A DNA stretch of 59,035 bases from Christensenellaceae bacterium (GTDB lineage Bacteria > Bacillota > Clostridia > Christensenellales > Aristaeellaceae), in the NCBI GenBank assembly GCA_012837835.1, contig DUQK01000036.1, positions 1 to 59,035 on the forward strand. Direction: 5' to 3'. This document shows, piece by piece, positions 28,054 to 36,406 of this stretch (its first letter is position 1; the number at the start of each line of letters is the position of its first letter). The position numbers were made by a program, and so were the translations under genes. The notes below the pieces were generated by a model that worked only from the letters and a program-made list of their open reading frames with translations, did no database searches and was not told where the DNA came from.

Positions 28054-29103
28054 ATGAAAAGGCGTCTGTTGTCATCTATAATTGCGTTTCTTCTGTTTTT
28101 GCCATGTGGTCAAGCGGTGCAATATAAAAAATACAGCCATGTTTTTTTCGATACTTTTGATACTGTTATAACCATAATAGGCTATGCGGAGAATAAAGCA
28201 ACATTTGATAGTGTAGCCAGACTAGCTGAGGAAAAGTTTAATATATACCATAAACTTTTTGACTGCTATAATGAATACGATGGAGTAACAAATATCTATA
28301 CAGTAAACGAAAAAGCTTTTAAGTCGCCTGTAGTAGTGCCAAAAGAGCTGTTTAATTTAATTAAACTATGCAAAGATGTGCAGCCAAAGCTAAACAATAC
28401 CCTAAATATTGCGATGGGAAGTGTGCTTTCACTATGGCATGATGCAAGGGAATATTCAACTAAAAATCCCGACAAAGCCTATTTGCCTAATATTGATAAA
28501 CTAATTGAGGCCTCAAAACACATGAATATTGATGATATAATACTAGATGAAGAAAACCGCAGCATATTTATTAAAGACCCTGAGCTAAAAATAAACTTAG
28601 GCGCAGTTGCTAAAGGATATGCAACTGAGCTTGTTGCCCAAGAGATCTTAAATAGCAGTATGCCTTCGTTTATTATAAATGCCGGGGGAAACATAAGAAC
28701 AGGCAATCCTCCGCTTGACGGTAGAGAAAACTGGGGGGTGGGTATACAGGACCCATTTGACCCTTCAGGGATGTTTGAAACAATCTTCCTGCATAATTTA
28801 TCCGTAGTTACCAGCGGGGATTATCAGCGCTATTATGAAGTTAATGGTGAAATATACAACCATATAATATCTCAAAAAACGCTTTATCCGGCTGATTTTA
28901 TGCATTCTGTAACCATAGTTACGGAGGATTCGGGGGTGGCTGATATGCTATCCACTGCGCTCTTTCTTATGCCCTATGAAGAGGGGAAAGAATTTCTTGA
29001 AAACTATCAAAATGTGGGTGCCATATGGTATCTTATGGATGGAAGCATTAAAGCTACAGAAAATATAATAAATATGCTTGGTTCAACTCTTAAGGGCAAT
29101 TAG
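28054..29103 (+). CDS. apbE: FAD:protein FMN transferase (ApbE family)
   Basis: Extracytoplasmic flavin transferase that attaches FMN from FAD to Thr/Ser of target proteins such as RnfG/NqrC-type subunits. 349 aa. It has an N-terminal signal peptide, NLGAVAKGYATELV, INAGGNIRTG and, near the end, VTIVTEDSGVADMLSTALF, all family signatures. A cysteine in the signal region (FLPCG) does not fit a lipobox because of the proline before it, so it may be released by signal peptidase I. It begins directly after the era stop with an AGAGGG site. No flavoprotein target lies in the window. Confidence 0.9.
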   Translation: MKRRLLSSIIAFLLFLPCGQAVQYKKYSHVFFDTFDTVITIIGYAENKATFDSVARLAEEKFNIYHKLFDCYNEYDGVTNIYTVNEKAFKSPVVVPKELFNLIKLCKDVQPKLNNTLNIAMGSVLSLWHDAREYSTKNPDKAYLPNIDKLIEASKHMNIDDIILDEENRSIFIKDPELKINLGAVAKGYATELVAQEILNSSMPSFIINAGGNIRTGNPPLDGRENWGVGIQDPFDPSGMFETIFLHNLSVVTSGDYQRYYEVNGEIYNHIISQKTLYPADFMHSVTIVTEDSGVADMLSTALFLMPYEEGKEFLENYQNVGAIWYLMDGSIKATENIINMLGSTLKGN

Positions 29104-29155
29104 TTTTTTAGTATATACATATTAAGTTGGCATTTGTATTAATCATACGGATTTC

Positions 29156-29183
29156 TTGCCAATTGCCCTATTTGTGTTATAAT
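29156..29183 (+). promoter_or_regulatory. nrdR promoter
   Basis: TTGCCA at 29156-29161, a 16-base spacer and a perfect TATAAT at 29178-29183, 22 bases before the nrdR start codon. Confidence 0.7.
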
Positions 29184-29204
29184 AAAGAAAAAGGGGTGCA
29201 AATT

Positions 29205-29675
29205 ATGAAATGTCCATATTGCGCAGGAGAAGATAGCCGGGTGGTGGATTCACGCCCTACTGAAGATAGAACCAGCATACGCAGAAGGCGTGAATGCACA
29301 AGCTGTTCAAGGCGTTTTACGACTTATGAAAAGCTTGAGAATGTACCTCTTCTTGTTATTAAAAAGGACCAGACAAGGGAGCTATTTTCTCCGGAAAAAA
29401 TTCGCAATGGCATTATACAAGCCTGCCATAAAAGACCTGTAACCGCACAGCAGATTGATAATATAGTATCTGGTGTTGAGCAAATGGCGTATAACAGTAT
29501 GAAGCAGGAGCTAACAACCCGCCAGATAGGCGAAATGGTTATGGAAGAGCTTCGAAAACTAGATGAGGTAGCCTATGTACGCTTTGCGTCGGTTTATCGC
29601 CAGTTTACCGATATTCCAAGCTTTATGCATGAACTGCGTCAGATGATGATAGACAAAAAGAACGAAAGCCTATAA
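29205..29675 (+). CDS. nrdR: transcriptional repressor NrdR
   Basis: Repressor of ribonucleotide reductase genes that senses ATP/dATP. 156 aa. It has a four-cysteine zinc ribbon (CPYC at 3-6, C..C in ECTSCSRRF) and an ATP-cone from about residue 48. ATG 29205 follows AAGGGG and begins at the conserved MKCPYC. An in-frame opening further upstream crosses the promoter and was discarded. The class III reductase nrdDG lies about 16 kb away in this window and is a likely target, because inverted repeats precede nrdD. Confidence 0.96.
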   Translation: MKCPYCAGEDSRVVDSRPTEDRTSIRRRRECTSCSRRFTTYEKLENVPLLVIKKDQTRELFSPEKIRNGIIQACHKRPVTAQQIDNIVSGVEQMAYNSMKQELTTRQIGEMVMEELRKLDEVAYVRFASVYRQFTDIPSFMHELRQMMIDKKNESL

Positions 29676-29691
29676 TAATTTTCATAAATAA

Positions 29692-29716
29692 AATGCCGTT
29701 TTATATAGGCGGCATT
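29692..29716. terminator. bidirectional terminator between nrdR and the yfbR-like gene
   Basis: AATGCCG at 29692-29698 pairs with CGGCATT at 29710-29716 (11-base loop), with ATTATTTGTTT following on plus and TTTATTTATG on minus. It lies between convergent genes and could serve both. Confidence 0.6.
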
Positions 29717-29753
29717 ATTTGTTTGCTTGTCTATAATCTATAATAGGAAAAGT

Positions 29754-30335
29754 TTAAGTAGATATCTGGTCAAGGCTCATAGCGAAGCCGGGCACGAATT
29801 CGCGCATAAAATCCTTAACTTCAGGAAGCTCAATTGCCTGTATAGAGTTAAGTATTCCAACTTGCGCTTCTGTAAATTCTCTGTTTCCCACCTTACTCTC
29901 TTCAAGACATTTTACATACCCGCATATCCTGTCTGCTGCCTTTACTATGTGCCATTCATTAGAAGATTCATCAGGGGAAATAAGCCTCTTATAATGCGGC
30001 TTTAAATCCTCAGGCAACATATTAAGCAGCCTTTGTGCTGCAACATCGGCAATTTTATTATATTCTATTTTAATAGCAGGGTTGTTGTTTTTAACCGGTG
30101 TTGGAAGGTCGCCAGTTATTACTTCGCTTGCGTCGTGGTATAGCGCAAGTGCCATAATATGCTGTGCATCATAAGTTTTACCGTAACGCTCTTTCCCTAT
30201 AAGGGCAATAGCATGGGCGAACATTGCTGCCTGCATGGAATGTTCCATAACGTTTTCAGGTATGGTATTTCGCATAAGTCCCCAGCGTAATATGTATTTC
30301 ATGCGTGATAGATATGCGAAAAAATGATAATTCAT
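29754..30335 (-). CDS. HD-domain 5'-deoxynucleotidase (YfbR-like)
   Basis: 193-aa HD-superfamily phosphohydrolase. It matches YfbR, which dephosphorylates deoxynucleoside monophosphates: SRMKYILRWGLMRNT, ENVMEHS, the HD pair in LYHDASEVITGDLPTPVK, and a final D in AADRICGYV. The start overlaps the rarA stop by four bases, and the gene is last in the nitroreductase-rarA-yfbR operon. Substrate choice is inferred from family similarity. Confidence 0.87.
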   Translation of the reverse strand: MNYHFFAYLSRMKYILRWGLMRNTIPENVMEHSMQAAMFAHAIALIGKERYGKTYDAQHIMALALYHDASEVITGDLPTPVKNNNPAIKIEYNKIADVAAQRLLNMLPEDLKPHYKRLISPDESSNEWHIVKAADRICGYVKCLEESKVGNREFTEAQVGILNSIQAIELPEVKDFMREFVPGFAMSLDQIST

Positions 30336-31633
30336 GGTTTTTTGTCCTTCTTTTTAATTATGTTTTTTTCAAAGCCTTGACTACTGGGCTCGTAGTATAC
30401 TTTATCTTCAAAGCCTTCAGGCATGTAGTTTTGCTTTACATAATGGTCTTCAAAATCATGTGGATATAAATAGCCCTCTCCACTCTTAAGCCTGCTTGCT
30501 CCTTTATAATGTGTATCCCTAAGGTGCATAGGTACAGCGCCTATATCGCCTTTTTCTGCGTCTTTCTGAGCGCTAGACATAGCATTAACAACACTGTTTG
30601 ATTTTGGGCTTTCGCATACAGCGATGATAGCTTGCGTTAAAGAAAGCCTTGCCTCCGGCATACCGACAATTTTAAGCGCCTGCGCAGCTGAAACTGCCTG
30701 CACCATGGCGTCAGGGTTTGCAAGCCCCACATCTTCGCTTGCGTGGGCGATTATGCGCCTTGCAAGCAACATAGGGTCACAGCCGGCATACAGCAGCCTT
30801 GAAAACCATAGTAGCGCGGCATCGCTATCTGAACCTCTGAGCGACTTACAGAAAGCGGAAAGCATGTCGTAGTATAGGTTATCATCCATGCGTACTACGG
30901 GCTTTTGTATACTCTCCTGCGCTATATCAAGCGTTATAGTTATTCGCTCGTTTACGGTTGGTGTTGTGAGCGTTGCAAGCTCAAGCGCATTAAGCGCCAT
31001 GCGCGCATCTCCGTTTGATACGTTTACTAGATGTTTTAGCGCATCATAATCTATATCCACATTAAGCTTTTTTAAGCCTCTTTCATCATCATTAATTGCA
31101 GCCATGAGTATATTTTCAACATCATCAGCGTTTAAGGGCTTAAATTCAAACAGACGGCATCTGCTAACTATGGCAGGAGTCATAGATACCATGGGGTTTT
31201 CAGTGGTTGAACCTATAAAGCGTATTATTCCCTTTTCTATAGCCGGTAATATAGAATCGGATTGTGCCTTGTTCCATCTATGGCACTCATCAAGCAAAAG
31301 GTAGGTGGCTTTGCCATACATCTTTTGCCTGTCCTCAGCTTGTTTTAGTACCTCTCTTACATCGGCTACGCCGCTGGTAACAGCATTCATGCGCACAAAT
31401 GCGGCGCTTGTAATTTCAGCTATTACATTTGCAAGCGTGGTTTTACCGGTGCCAGGCGGTCCATAAAAAATGCTACTCGTAAGCCTATCTGCTTCTATAG
31501 CTCTTCTAAGCAGTCTTCCCTTGCCTACTATATGCTCCTGCCCATAGAATTCATCCAGATTGCGGGGGCGCATTCTATCTGCGAGTGGACGGCTCTTATC
31601 GGTATCGTGGTTCATAAAATCAAATAATGTCAT
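30332..31633 (-). CDS. rarA: replication-associated recombination protein RarA (MgsA)
   Basis: AAA+ ATPase of the RarA/MgsA/WRNIP1 family that acts at stalled replication forks with single-stranded DNA-binding protein. 433 aa, standard. It opens with PLADRMRPRNLDEFYGQEHI, has Walker A GPPGTGKTTL, Walker B LLLDECHRW, the sensor STTENP, and the C-terminal tetramerisation part with PMHLRDTHYKGA. Both its start and stop overlap neighbours by four bases, giving a tightly coupled operon. Confidence 0.95.
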   Translation of the reverse strand: MTLFDFMNHDTDKSRPLADRMRPRNLDEFYGQEHIVGKGRLLRRAIEADRLTSSIFYGPPGTGKTTLANVIAEITSAAFVRMNAVTSGVADVREVLKQAEDRQKMYGKATYLLLDECHRWNKAQSDSILPAIEKGIIRFIGSTTENPMVSMTPAIVSRCRLFEFKPLNADDVENILMAAINDDERGLKKLNVDIDYDALKHLVNVSNGDARMALNALELATLTTPTVNERITITLDIAQESIQKPVVRMDDNLYYDMLSAFCKSLRGSDSDAALLWFSRLLYAGCDPMLLARRIIAHASEDVGLANPDAMVQAVSAAQALKIVGMPEARLSLTQAIIAVCESPKSNSVVNAMSSAQKDAEKGDIGAVPMHLRDTHYKGASRLKSGEGYLYPHDFEDHYVKQNYMPEGFEDKVYYEPSSQGFEKNIIKKKDKKP

Positions 31634-32379
31634 CTTTCAACAAAAAACCTGAGGGAATTATCCTTTTCGTCTATAAAGCACTCAAATGCCATATTATTTA
31701 GACTTGCTATTGCGTGTAAACAGGCGATTCCGGCATCAAGGCTATTAAGAAACCTAAACTTAATGCACAGAGTGCTTCCTGTAAAATCAAAACGCCAAGG
31801 CTGTAGGTTTACAGCTGACGGCGCTATTCTAACGGCATCAGCTGCCCTATAAGCCCATAAAGGCCAAGCGGACGGATTGCTTTTGCAAAGGGCGTTTAGC
31901 GGCTTGCGTCCCTTTTTTTTGGTGTTTCCAAGGGGTTTGCCATAGGGTATTATTGCCTGTATTCTTTCCCCATCTGCTAGCTTTACATCACATACACTGC
32001 GCCGAAAATTACCTGCTACCCAGCATGTACCAAGCCCAAGGGAACTTGCGTTTAATACAAAAGCCTCGCCCAATATACCAGCATAAAATTTAGACAGGGG
32101 AACGCTGTAATCCGTAATTACGCATGCATAGTGAAACACATTTTCAAATTTCGGAAATAGAGGGAGATTAACCATAACATTTTTACTCTGCTCGTTTCGT
32201 TTAAGTACTATACGTGCACCGGATAGGTTATATTTTGCAAGCGAATATTCAAGAACATTTATATTATCAATAGAAGTATTATCTAAAAAATGCCTAACGC
32301 TATAGCGCATAGGAATAAAATCATTCCACAAACTTAAATCCTCTTGTCTAAAGAGGGTATTTAGCGGTTTATTCTGCAC
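31630..32379 (-). CDS. nitroreductase-family flavoprotein
   Basis: 249-aa nitroreductase-fold protein with two related halves, as in the putative TM nitroreductase family. An MRYSVRHF opening (RxSxRxF) leads into the first half. LGEAFVLNASSLGLGTCWVAG gives the FMN-binding region, and a second RIAPSAVNLQPW segment lies near residue 190. It probably binds FMN and uses NAD(P)H; the true substrate is unknown. The start is GTG 32379 behind a GGGGGG run. First gene of the operon with rarA and the yfbR-like gene. Confidence 0.82.
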   Translation of the reverse strand: MQNKPLNTLFRQEDLSLWNDFIPMRYSVRHFLDNTSIDNINVLEYSLAKYNLSGARIVLKRNEQSKNVMVNLPLFPKFENVFHYACVITDYSVPLSKFYAGILGEAFVLNASSLGLGTCWVAGNFRRSVCDVKLADGERIQAIIPYGKPLGNTKKKGRKPLNALCKSNPSAWPLWAYRAADAVRIAPSAVNLQPWRFDFTGSTLCIKFRFLNSLDAGIACLHAIASLNNMAFECFIDEKDNSLRFFVER

Positions 32380-32403
32380 GATATCCCCCCCAATCTCAAG
32401 GAG

Positions 32404-32432
32404 ATTTTAACATATTGTATATAGGCTTTCAA
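32404..32432 (-). promoter_or_regulatory. promoter of nitroreductase-rarA-yfbR operon (minus strand)
   Basis: On the minus strand TTGAAA (32427-32432), a 17-base spacer and TAAAAT (32404-32409), about 25 bases before the GTG start. Confidence 0.55.
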
Positions 32433-32437
32433 GCAGA

Positions 32438-32460
32438 CAAGCCCCAAATATAGGGGCTTG
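32438..32460. terminator. hairpin at the end of the hut operon
   Basis: CAAGCCCC (32438-32445) and GGGGCTTG (32453-32460) form a perfect 8-bp stem with a 7-base loop, between the hut operon and the nitroreductase promoter. A T-run is lacking, so termination may depend on other factors, or the hairpin may simply protect the 3' end. Confidence 0.45.
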
Positions 32461-32489
32461 CTGAATTAGGTTAGGAATAAATCCAAAAT

Positions 32490-32579
32490 CTAATTATTTA
32501 CCCAGCTGAGCGTGTTGCTTGTCCAAATTTCGAGCATGTTGATGGGGTCATTGAAGCCCGCTATCCAGCTATTACTAGA
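32490..32579 (-). pseudogene. remnant of a peptide-binding protein (SBP_bac_5 / OppA-like)
   Basis: Overlapping the hutI stop in another frame, the minus strand from 32579 to a TAG at 32490 encodes 29 residues containing WIAGFNDPINMLEIWTSN. This is very like the ADYNDP-MTFLDMWTS segment in the C-terminal half of oligopeptide-binding proteins. Nothing before or after it in any frame continues the family, and there is no start or ribosome site. I read it as the scar of a deletion that removed most of a transporter gene downstream of hutI. It differs from the intact oppA at 56137-57639, so it is not a recent copy of that gene. Confidence 0.55.
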
Positions 32580-33795
32580 CTATAACCCTGCCTTTTTTTA
32601 TAACCTTTGCTGCCAAATTGCTTCCGAAGCGGTAACACAGAAAGTCTAAATCAGGGGCGTTCCATATAACTATATCCGCTTGTTTGCCTTTTTCTATGCT
32701 GCCTATTTTATTGCCCAAATCTAACGCACAGGCGGCGTTTAGCGTAACTGCGGTTAGAATCTCTTCAGGCGATAATTTGTAAAAATAGTTTGCTAAGTTA
32801 CAGCAAAGCTGAAGGGAATGTGAAGGGCAGGAGCCGGGGTTAAAATCAGTTGCTATGGCGACAGGTATACCCATGTCTATCATACTTCTTGCCGGTGCGT
32901 AGGGTTTACCTAGGTAAAATGATGTTGCAGGCAATAGGCAGGCTATACAGCCGCCGTTTTTTAGAGAGCTTAGCCCCTTATAATCAATTGCTATCAAGTG
33001 TTCAGCGCTTATTGTACCTATTTCACCTGCAAGGCGGCTAGCGCCTATTGCGTTAATTTCGTCTGCATGTATCTTAAGTTTCATGCCGTGTTCTTTTGCG
33101 GCTTCAAGTATGCGCCTTGATTCCTCAACATTAAATATGCCTGTTTCACAGAATACATCGCAAAATTTGGCAAGGTCAAGCCTTGCAGTTTCAGGAATAA
33201 TAGTATCAATTATAAGTTCTATATATCCTTCTTTATTGTCTAAGTATTCATTGGGCAGGGCATGTGCGGCCATAAGTGTTGAAACAAGCTCTACTTCTTG
33301 AACTAAATTTAGGTGCTCTACAACCCTCATTTGTTTTAGCTCGTCCACTAAATTAAGCCCGTAGCCGGATTTTGCTTCAACAGTAGTTATGCCTTCTTTT
33401 AGCATTTCGGATAGTATGCTGCTTGCTTTATTTATGAGCTCTTCTTCGCTGGCTGCGCGCGTTTCTTTGACGGTGCTTAATATACCACCGCCTTGTTTTA
33501 GTATTTCAAGGTAGTCAACTCCTTGCATTTTAAGCTGCAATTCATGCGCGCGCCAACCGCCGAATACTAAATGAGTATGTGAATCCACAAGCCCGGGGGT
33601 TACAAGGCAACCCTCAGCGTCTATTATTTCGCCTGACAAGCTTTCGGGTACGCTGTCTACAATGTCTACTATGGTATCACCCTGTATGAGTATACTCTTG
33701 TCTTTTTTAAGGCTTATTTCACCTTGTTTTGAGCCTGCTCTAGGGCTTGTTCCATAAGCTGTTGCAATTAAGCCTATATTTGTTATGCACTTCAT
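32575..33795 (-). CDS. hutI: imidazolonepropionase
   Basis: Third enzyme of histidine degradation; hydrolyses 4-imidazolone-5-propionate to N-formimino-L-glutamate. 406 aa. Amidohydrolase fold with the metal site SHTHLVFGG near residue 72, a KIHADE strand, SAEHL, and ATDFNPGSCPS carrying the metal-binding aspartate. The start overlaps the hutU stop by four bases. Last intact gene of the hut operon; a peptide-binding-protein remnant begins at its stop codon. Confidence 0.96.
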   Translation of the reverse strand: MKCITNIGLIATAYGTSPRAGSKQGEISLKKDKSILIQGDTIVDIVDSVPESLSGEIIDAEGCLVTPGLVDSHTHLVFGGWRAHELQLKMQGVDYLEILKQGGGILSTVKETRAASEEELINKASSILSEMLKEGITTVEAKSGYGLNLVDELKQMRVVEHLNLVQEVELVSTLMAAHALPNEYLDNKEGYIELIIDTIIPETARLDLAKFCDVFCETGIFNVEESRRILEAAKEHGMKLKIHADEINAIGASRLAGEIGTISAEHLIAIDYKGLSSLKNGGCIACLLPATSFYLGKPYAPARSMIDMGIPVAIATDFNPGSCPSHSLQLCCNLANYFYKLSPEEILTAVTLNAACALDLGNKIGSIEKGKQADIVIWNAPDLDFLCYRFGSNLAAKVIKKGRVIV

Positions 33796-35771
33796 AAAAT
33801 ATCCTCAAACAGGGTATCATCTAAGGGGAAGGGTATGGTTATATGGTTTTCATCGCCATAGTCTTTATTGTAATTTATGCTGGTTTCTATAGCGTTTGGG
33901 TTTCTAGCCCATGCGCGTCTTGCAACGCCAACCATTACATCCCAAGGCATTGCAGATTTAAGAATATTATCAACCCGATCTGAACCATCAAGAACCATGC
34001 CAAAACCTCCGTTTATAGCTTTGCCTATGCCAACCCCACCGCCGTTATGCAGAGCAACCATGCTCATGCCCCTTGCGACGTTCCCAGCGAAGCATTGTGT
34101 TGCCATATCCGCCATTATATTAGAGCCGTCCTTTATGTTGCTTGTTTCCCTAAAGGGCGAATCCGTACCGCCTGTGTCGTGATGATCCCTACCCAGTATT
34201 ACAGGACCTATCTCTCCATCTCTTACCATTTTATTGAAGCGAAGGGCAATATCCCGCCTGCCTATAGCATCTTGGTAGAGTATGCGGCATTTTGTACCAA
34301 CTACTAGTTTGTTCTTTTCCGCGTCCCTTATCCATACCCAGTTATCTCTATCCTGATAGCGCCAGTTTGGGTCTATAATTTCCATAGCTGCCATATCTGT
34401 CTTTTTTAGGTCCTCATCTTTGCCGGATAAACAGCACCAGCGGAACGGACCGTAGCCAAAGTCAAACAGCTCTGGACCCAGAATATCCTCAACATAGCTA
34501 GGGAATACAAAGCCGTCCAAATCATTTACGCCGTTTGCACAGACTTCGGTAACACCTGCATCAAACACGGCTTTTAGAAAGCTGTTGCCATAGTCAAAGA
34601 AATAACAGCCCCTATTTGAATGCTCGCATATAAGCTGATAGTGTTTTTTAAGGCTTTCATCTACCTTTTCTACGAAGGCTTCCCTATCTTCCGCCAGCAT
34701 TCGGGTACGCTCTTCAAAGCTTAAGCCCTGCGGACAGTAGCCGCCCTCATATACTGCGTGGCAACTGGTTTGGTCGCTCATAAGGTCTACATGTATGTTG
34801 TTTTCCAACAAATAGGAGAGTAAATCTACTATATTGCCGTGGTAGGCTATAGCACATGGTTCTTCGTTATTTTTAGCTTCAAGCGCCTTTTGAACAGCCT
34901 TTTCAGGGGTGTCATAACATGTGTCAACCCAGCCTTGTTCAAGCCTTGTTTCTATGCGGGATATATCAACCTCGGCTATAATAGACGCACAGCCTGCTAT
35001 AACTGCTGCCTTGCCTTGCGCTCCACTCATACCGCCAAGACCGGAGGACACAAAAAGCTTACCTTTAAGGTTGCCTTCTTTGGGGATACCAAGCTTAAGC
35101 CTACCGGCGCCAAGCAGTGTATTATATGTGCCGTGTACTATGCCTTGTGAGCCTATGTACATAAGCCCGCCTGCCGTCATCTGACCGTAGTTTGCAACGC
35201 CAAGCGCAGCGGCTCTGTTAAACTGCTGTTGGTTGTCAAACTCTCCCACCATAAGGCCATTGGAAATTATAAGCCTTGGGGCAAGCTTGTGGGATTTAAA
35301 TAAGCCCAAAGGGTGGCCTGACATTAGCACGAGAGTTTGTTCATCTGTAAGCTCCTCTAAGTAATATTTAATTAACCTATACTGCATCCAGTTTTGTGCT
35401 ACCTGCCCCGTTTCTCCGTATGTGACAAGCTCATAAGGGTATAGGGCAACAGCAAAGTCTAGGTTGTTATCCATCATAACCTGTATAGCTTTTCCCTCTA
35501 TACAGTTGCCCTTGTATTCGTATATTGCTTTCCCTTTTATCAGCCCCTCAGGTCTAAAGCGGTAGCCGTATATCCTGCCCCTTTCTTCGAGCTCTTTTTT
35601 GAATTCCGGCAAAAGTATTTTGTGGTGTTTGCTTGGGATATAGCGAAGTGCGTTTTTTATAGCGCGCTTTTTATCCTCTTGGCTTAACTCGGATTCTCTC
35701 TTTGGCGCCCTTCTTATGCCGGGCTCAAATTTTGGGTATTCCGGCAGTATGTCAAACAACTCTTCCTGCAT
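33792..35771 (-). CDS. hutU: urocanate hydratase (long form)
   Basis: NAD+-dependent enzyme converting urocanate to imidazolonepropionate. 659 aa, the longer form found in Clostridia, Fusobacteria and animals, rather than the ~550-aa form of Bacillus and Pseudomonas. The pattern VSSGLGGMSGAQGKAA for NAD binding, DQTSCHAVYEGGYCPQG and the catalytic-cysteine region FRWCCLSG are visible. GGAGG precedes the start. The operon order ftcD-fchA-hutU-hutI supports the call. No hutH (histidine ammonia-lyase) is in the window, so the substrate comes from a gene elsewhere or from imported urocanate. Confidence 0.96.
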   Translation of the reverse strand: MQEELFDILPEYPKFEPGIRRAPKRESELSQEDKKRAIKNALRYIPSKHHKILLPEFKKELEERGRIYGYRFRPEGLIKGKAIYEYKGNCIEGKAIQVMMDNNLDFAVALYPYELVTYGETGQVAQNWMQYRLIKYYLEELTDEQTLVLMSGHPLGLFKSHKLAPRLIISNGLMVGEFDNQQQFNRAAALGVANYGQMTAGGLMYIGSQGIVHGTYNTLLGAGRLKLGIPKEGNLKGKLFVSSGLGGMSGAQGKAAVIAGCASIIAEVDISRIETRLEQGWVDTCYDTPEKAVQKALEAKNNEEPCAIAYHGNIVDLLSYLLENNIHVDLMSDQTSCHAVYEGGYCPQGLSFEERTRMLAEDREAFVEKVDESLKKHYQLICEHSNRGCYFFDYGNSFLKAVFDAGVTEVCANGVNDLDGFVFPSYVEDILGPELFDFGYGPFRWCCLSGKDEDLKKTDMAAMEIIDPNWRYQDRDNWVWIRDAEKNKLVVGTKCRILYQDAIGRRDIALRFNKMVRDGEIGPVILGRDHHDTGGTDSPFRETSNIKDGSNIMADMATQCFAGNVARGMSMVALHNGGGVGIGKAINGGFGMVLDGSDRVDNILKSAMPWDVMVGVARRAWARNPNAIETSINYNKDYGDENHITIPFPLDDTLFEDIL

Positions 35772-35782
35772 AATATTTCCTC

Positions 35783-36406
35783 CTATTGCTTAAGTGTGGT
35801 TTTACAAGCGTTTTCAAGCTCTGTGGCTCTATTTTTTATTATTTTGCATTCGTTTTTCATGCTAGTAACAAAGCTTTCGTTTTTTATTCCAGCTAAATTA
35901 ATAAGTACATTTTGAATTGCTCCAAGCGCTGCGGAGCGCGCCATGTATGCAGAAACCAGCCCATCGCTCAAAGTGTTTTTATTGCCTTTTTCGCAGACTA
36001 TTTTTGAGAGTTTAAGCACCTCTATGCTCTTTTTTGCAACGTCAAGCGGAACATTGCAGGCGTTTTTAAGCGCTTCCTGCATTGCATCTTGGCGTAGGCG
36101 TTTTTCTTCGTCCGTGTTTTTAGGTAGTTTAAGCGCAAGCATATAGCCGTCAAATGAGCTGCTGTCCTTTTGTATATTGTCAAGAAGGTCTTTCCTTAGT
36201 GTATCTGCCTTGTTTAATAAATCGCTCATAATGTCATTGACATTCTCATAGCCTTTTTTACCTATGGTCAGCTCCGCTACCATGCATACAAGCGCCGCTG
36301 CGTATGAAGCGGTCATTGCGGATATGCTTCCGCCGCCCGGCGCAGGGGAGCTTGAGGCTGTTAAATCGGAAAAATCCTGTAAAGTATAGTATTTAAAGTC
36401 CATCAT
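35783..36406 (-). CDS. fchA: formimidoyltetrahydrofolate cyclodeaminase
   Basis: Converts 5-formimino-THF to 5,10-methenyl-THF and ammonia. 207 aa. It has the PAPGGGSISAMTASYAAAL glycine-rich opening and is otherwise helical, with SDGLVSAYMARSAALGAIQNV, as in the C-terminal half of the mammalian FTCD enzyme. In this genome it is a separate protein from the transferase, and its ATG overlaps the transferase stop by four bases. Together they pass the histidine one-carbon unit to folate. Confidence 0.93.
   Translation of the reverse strand: MMDFKYYTLQDFSDLTASSSPAPGGGSISAMTASYAAALVCMVAELTIGKKGYENVNDIMSDLLNKADTLRKDLLDNIQKDSSSFDGYMLALKLPKNTDEEKRLRQDAMQEALKNACNVPLDVAKKSIEVLKLSKIVCEKGNKNTLSDGLVSAYMARSAALGAIQNVLINLAGIKNESFVTSMKNECKIIKNRATELENACKTTLKQ

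Noticed and set aside
28054-28130. Lipobox in ApbE (FLPCG)
   Set aside because: Proline before the cysteine does not fit signal peptidase II; a type I signal is likelier.
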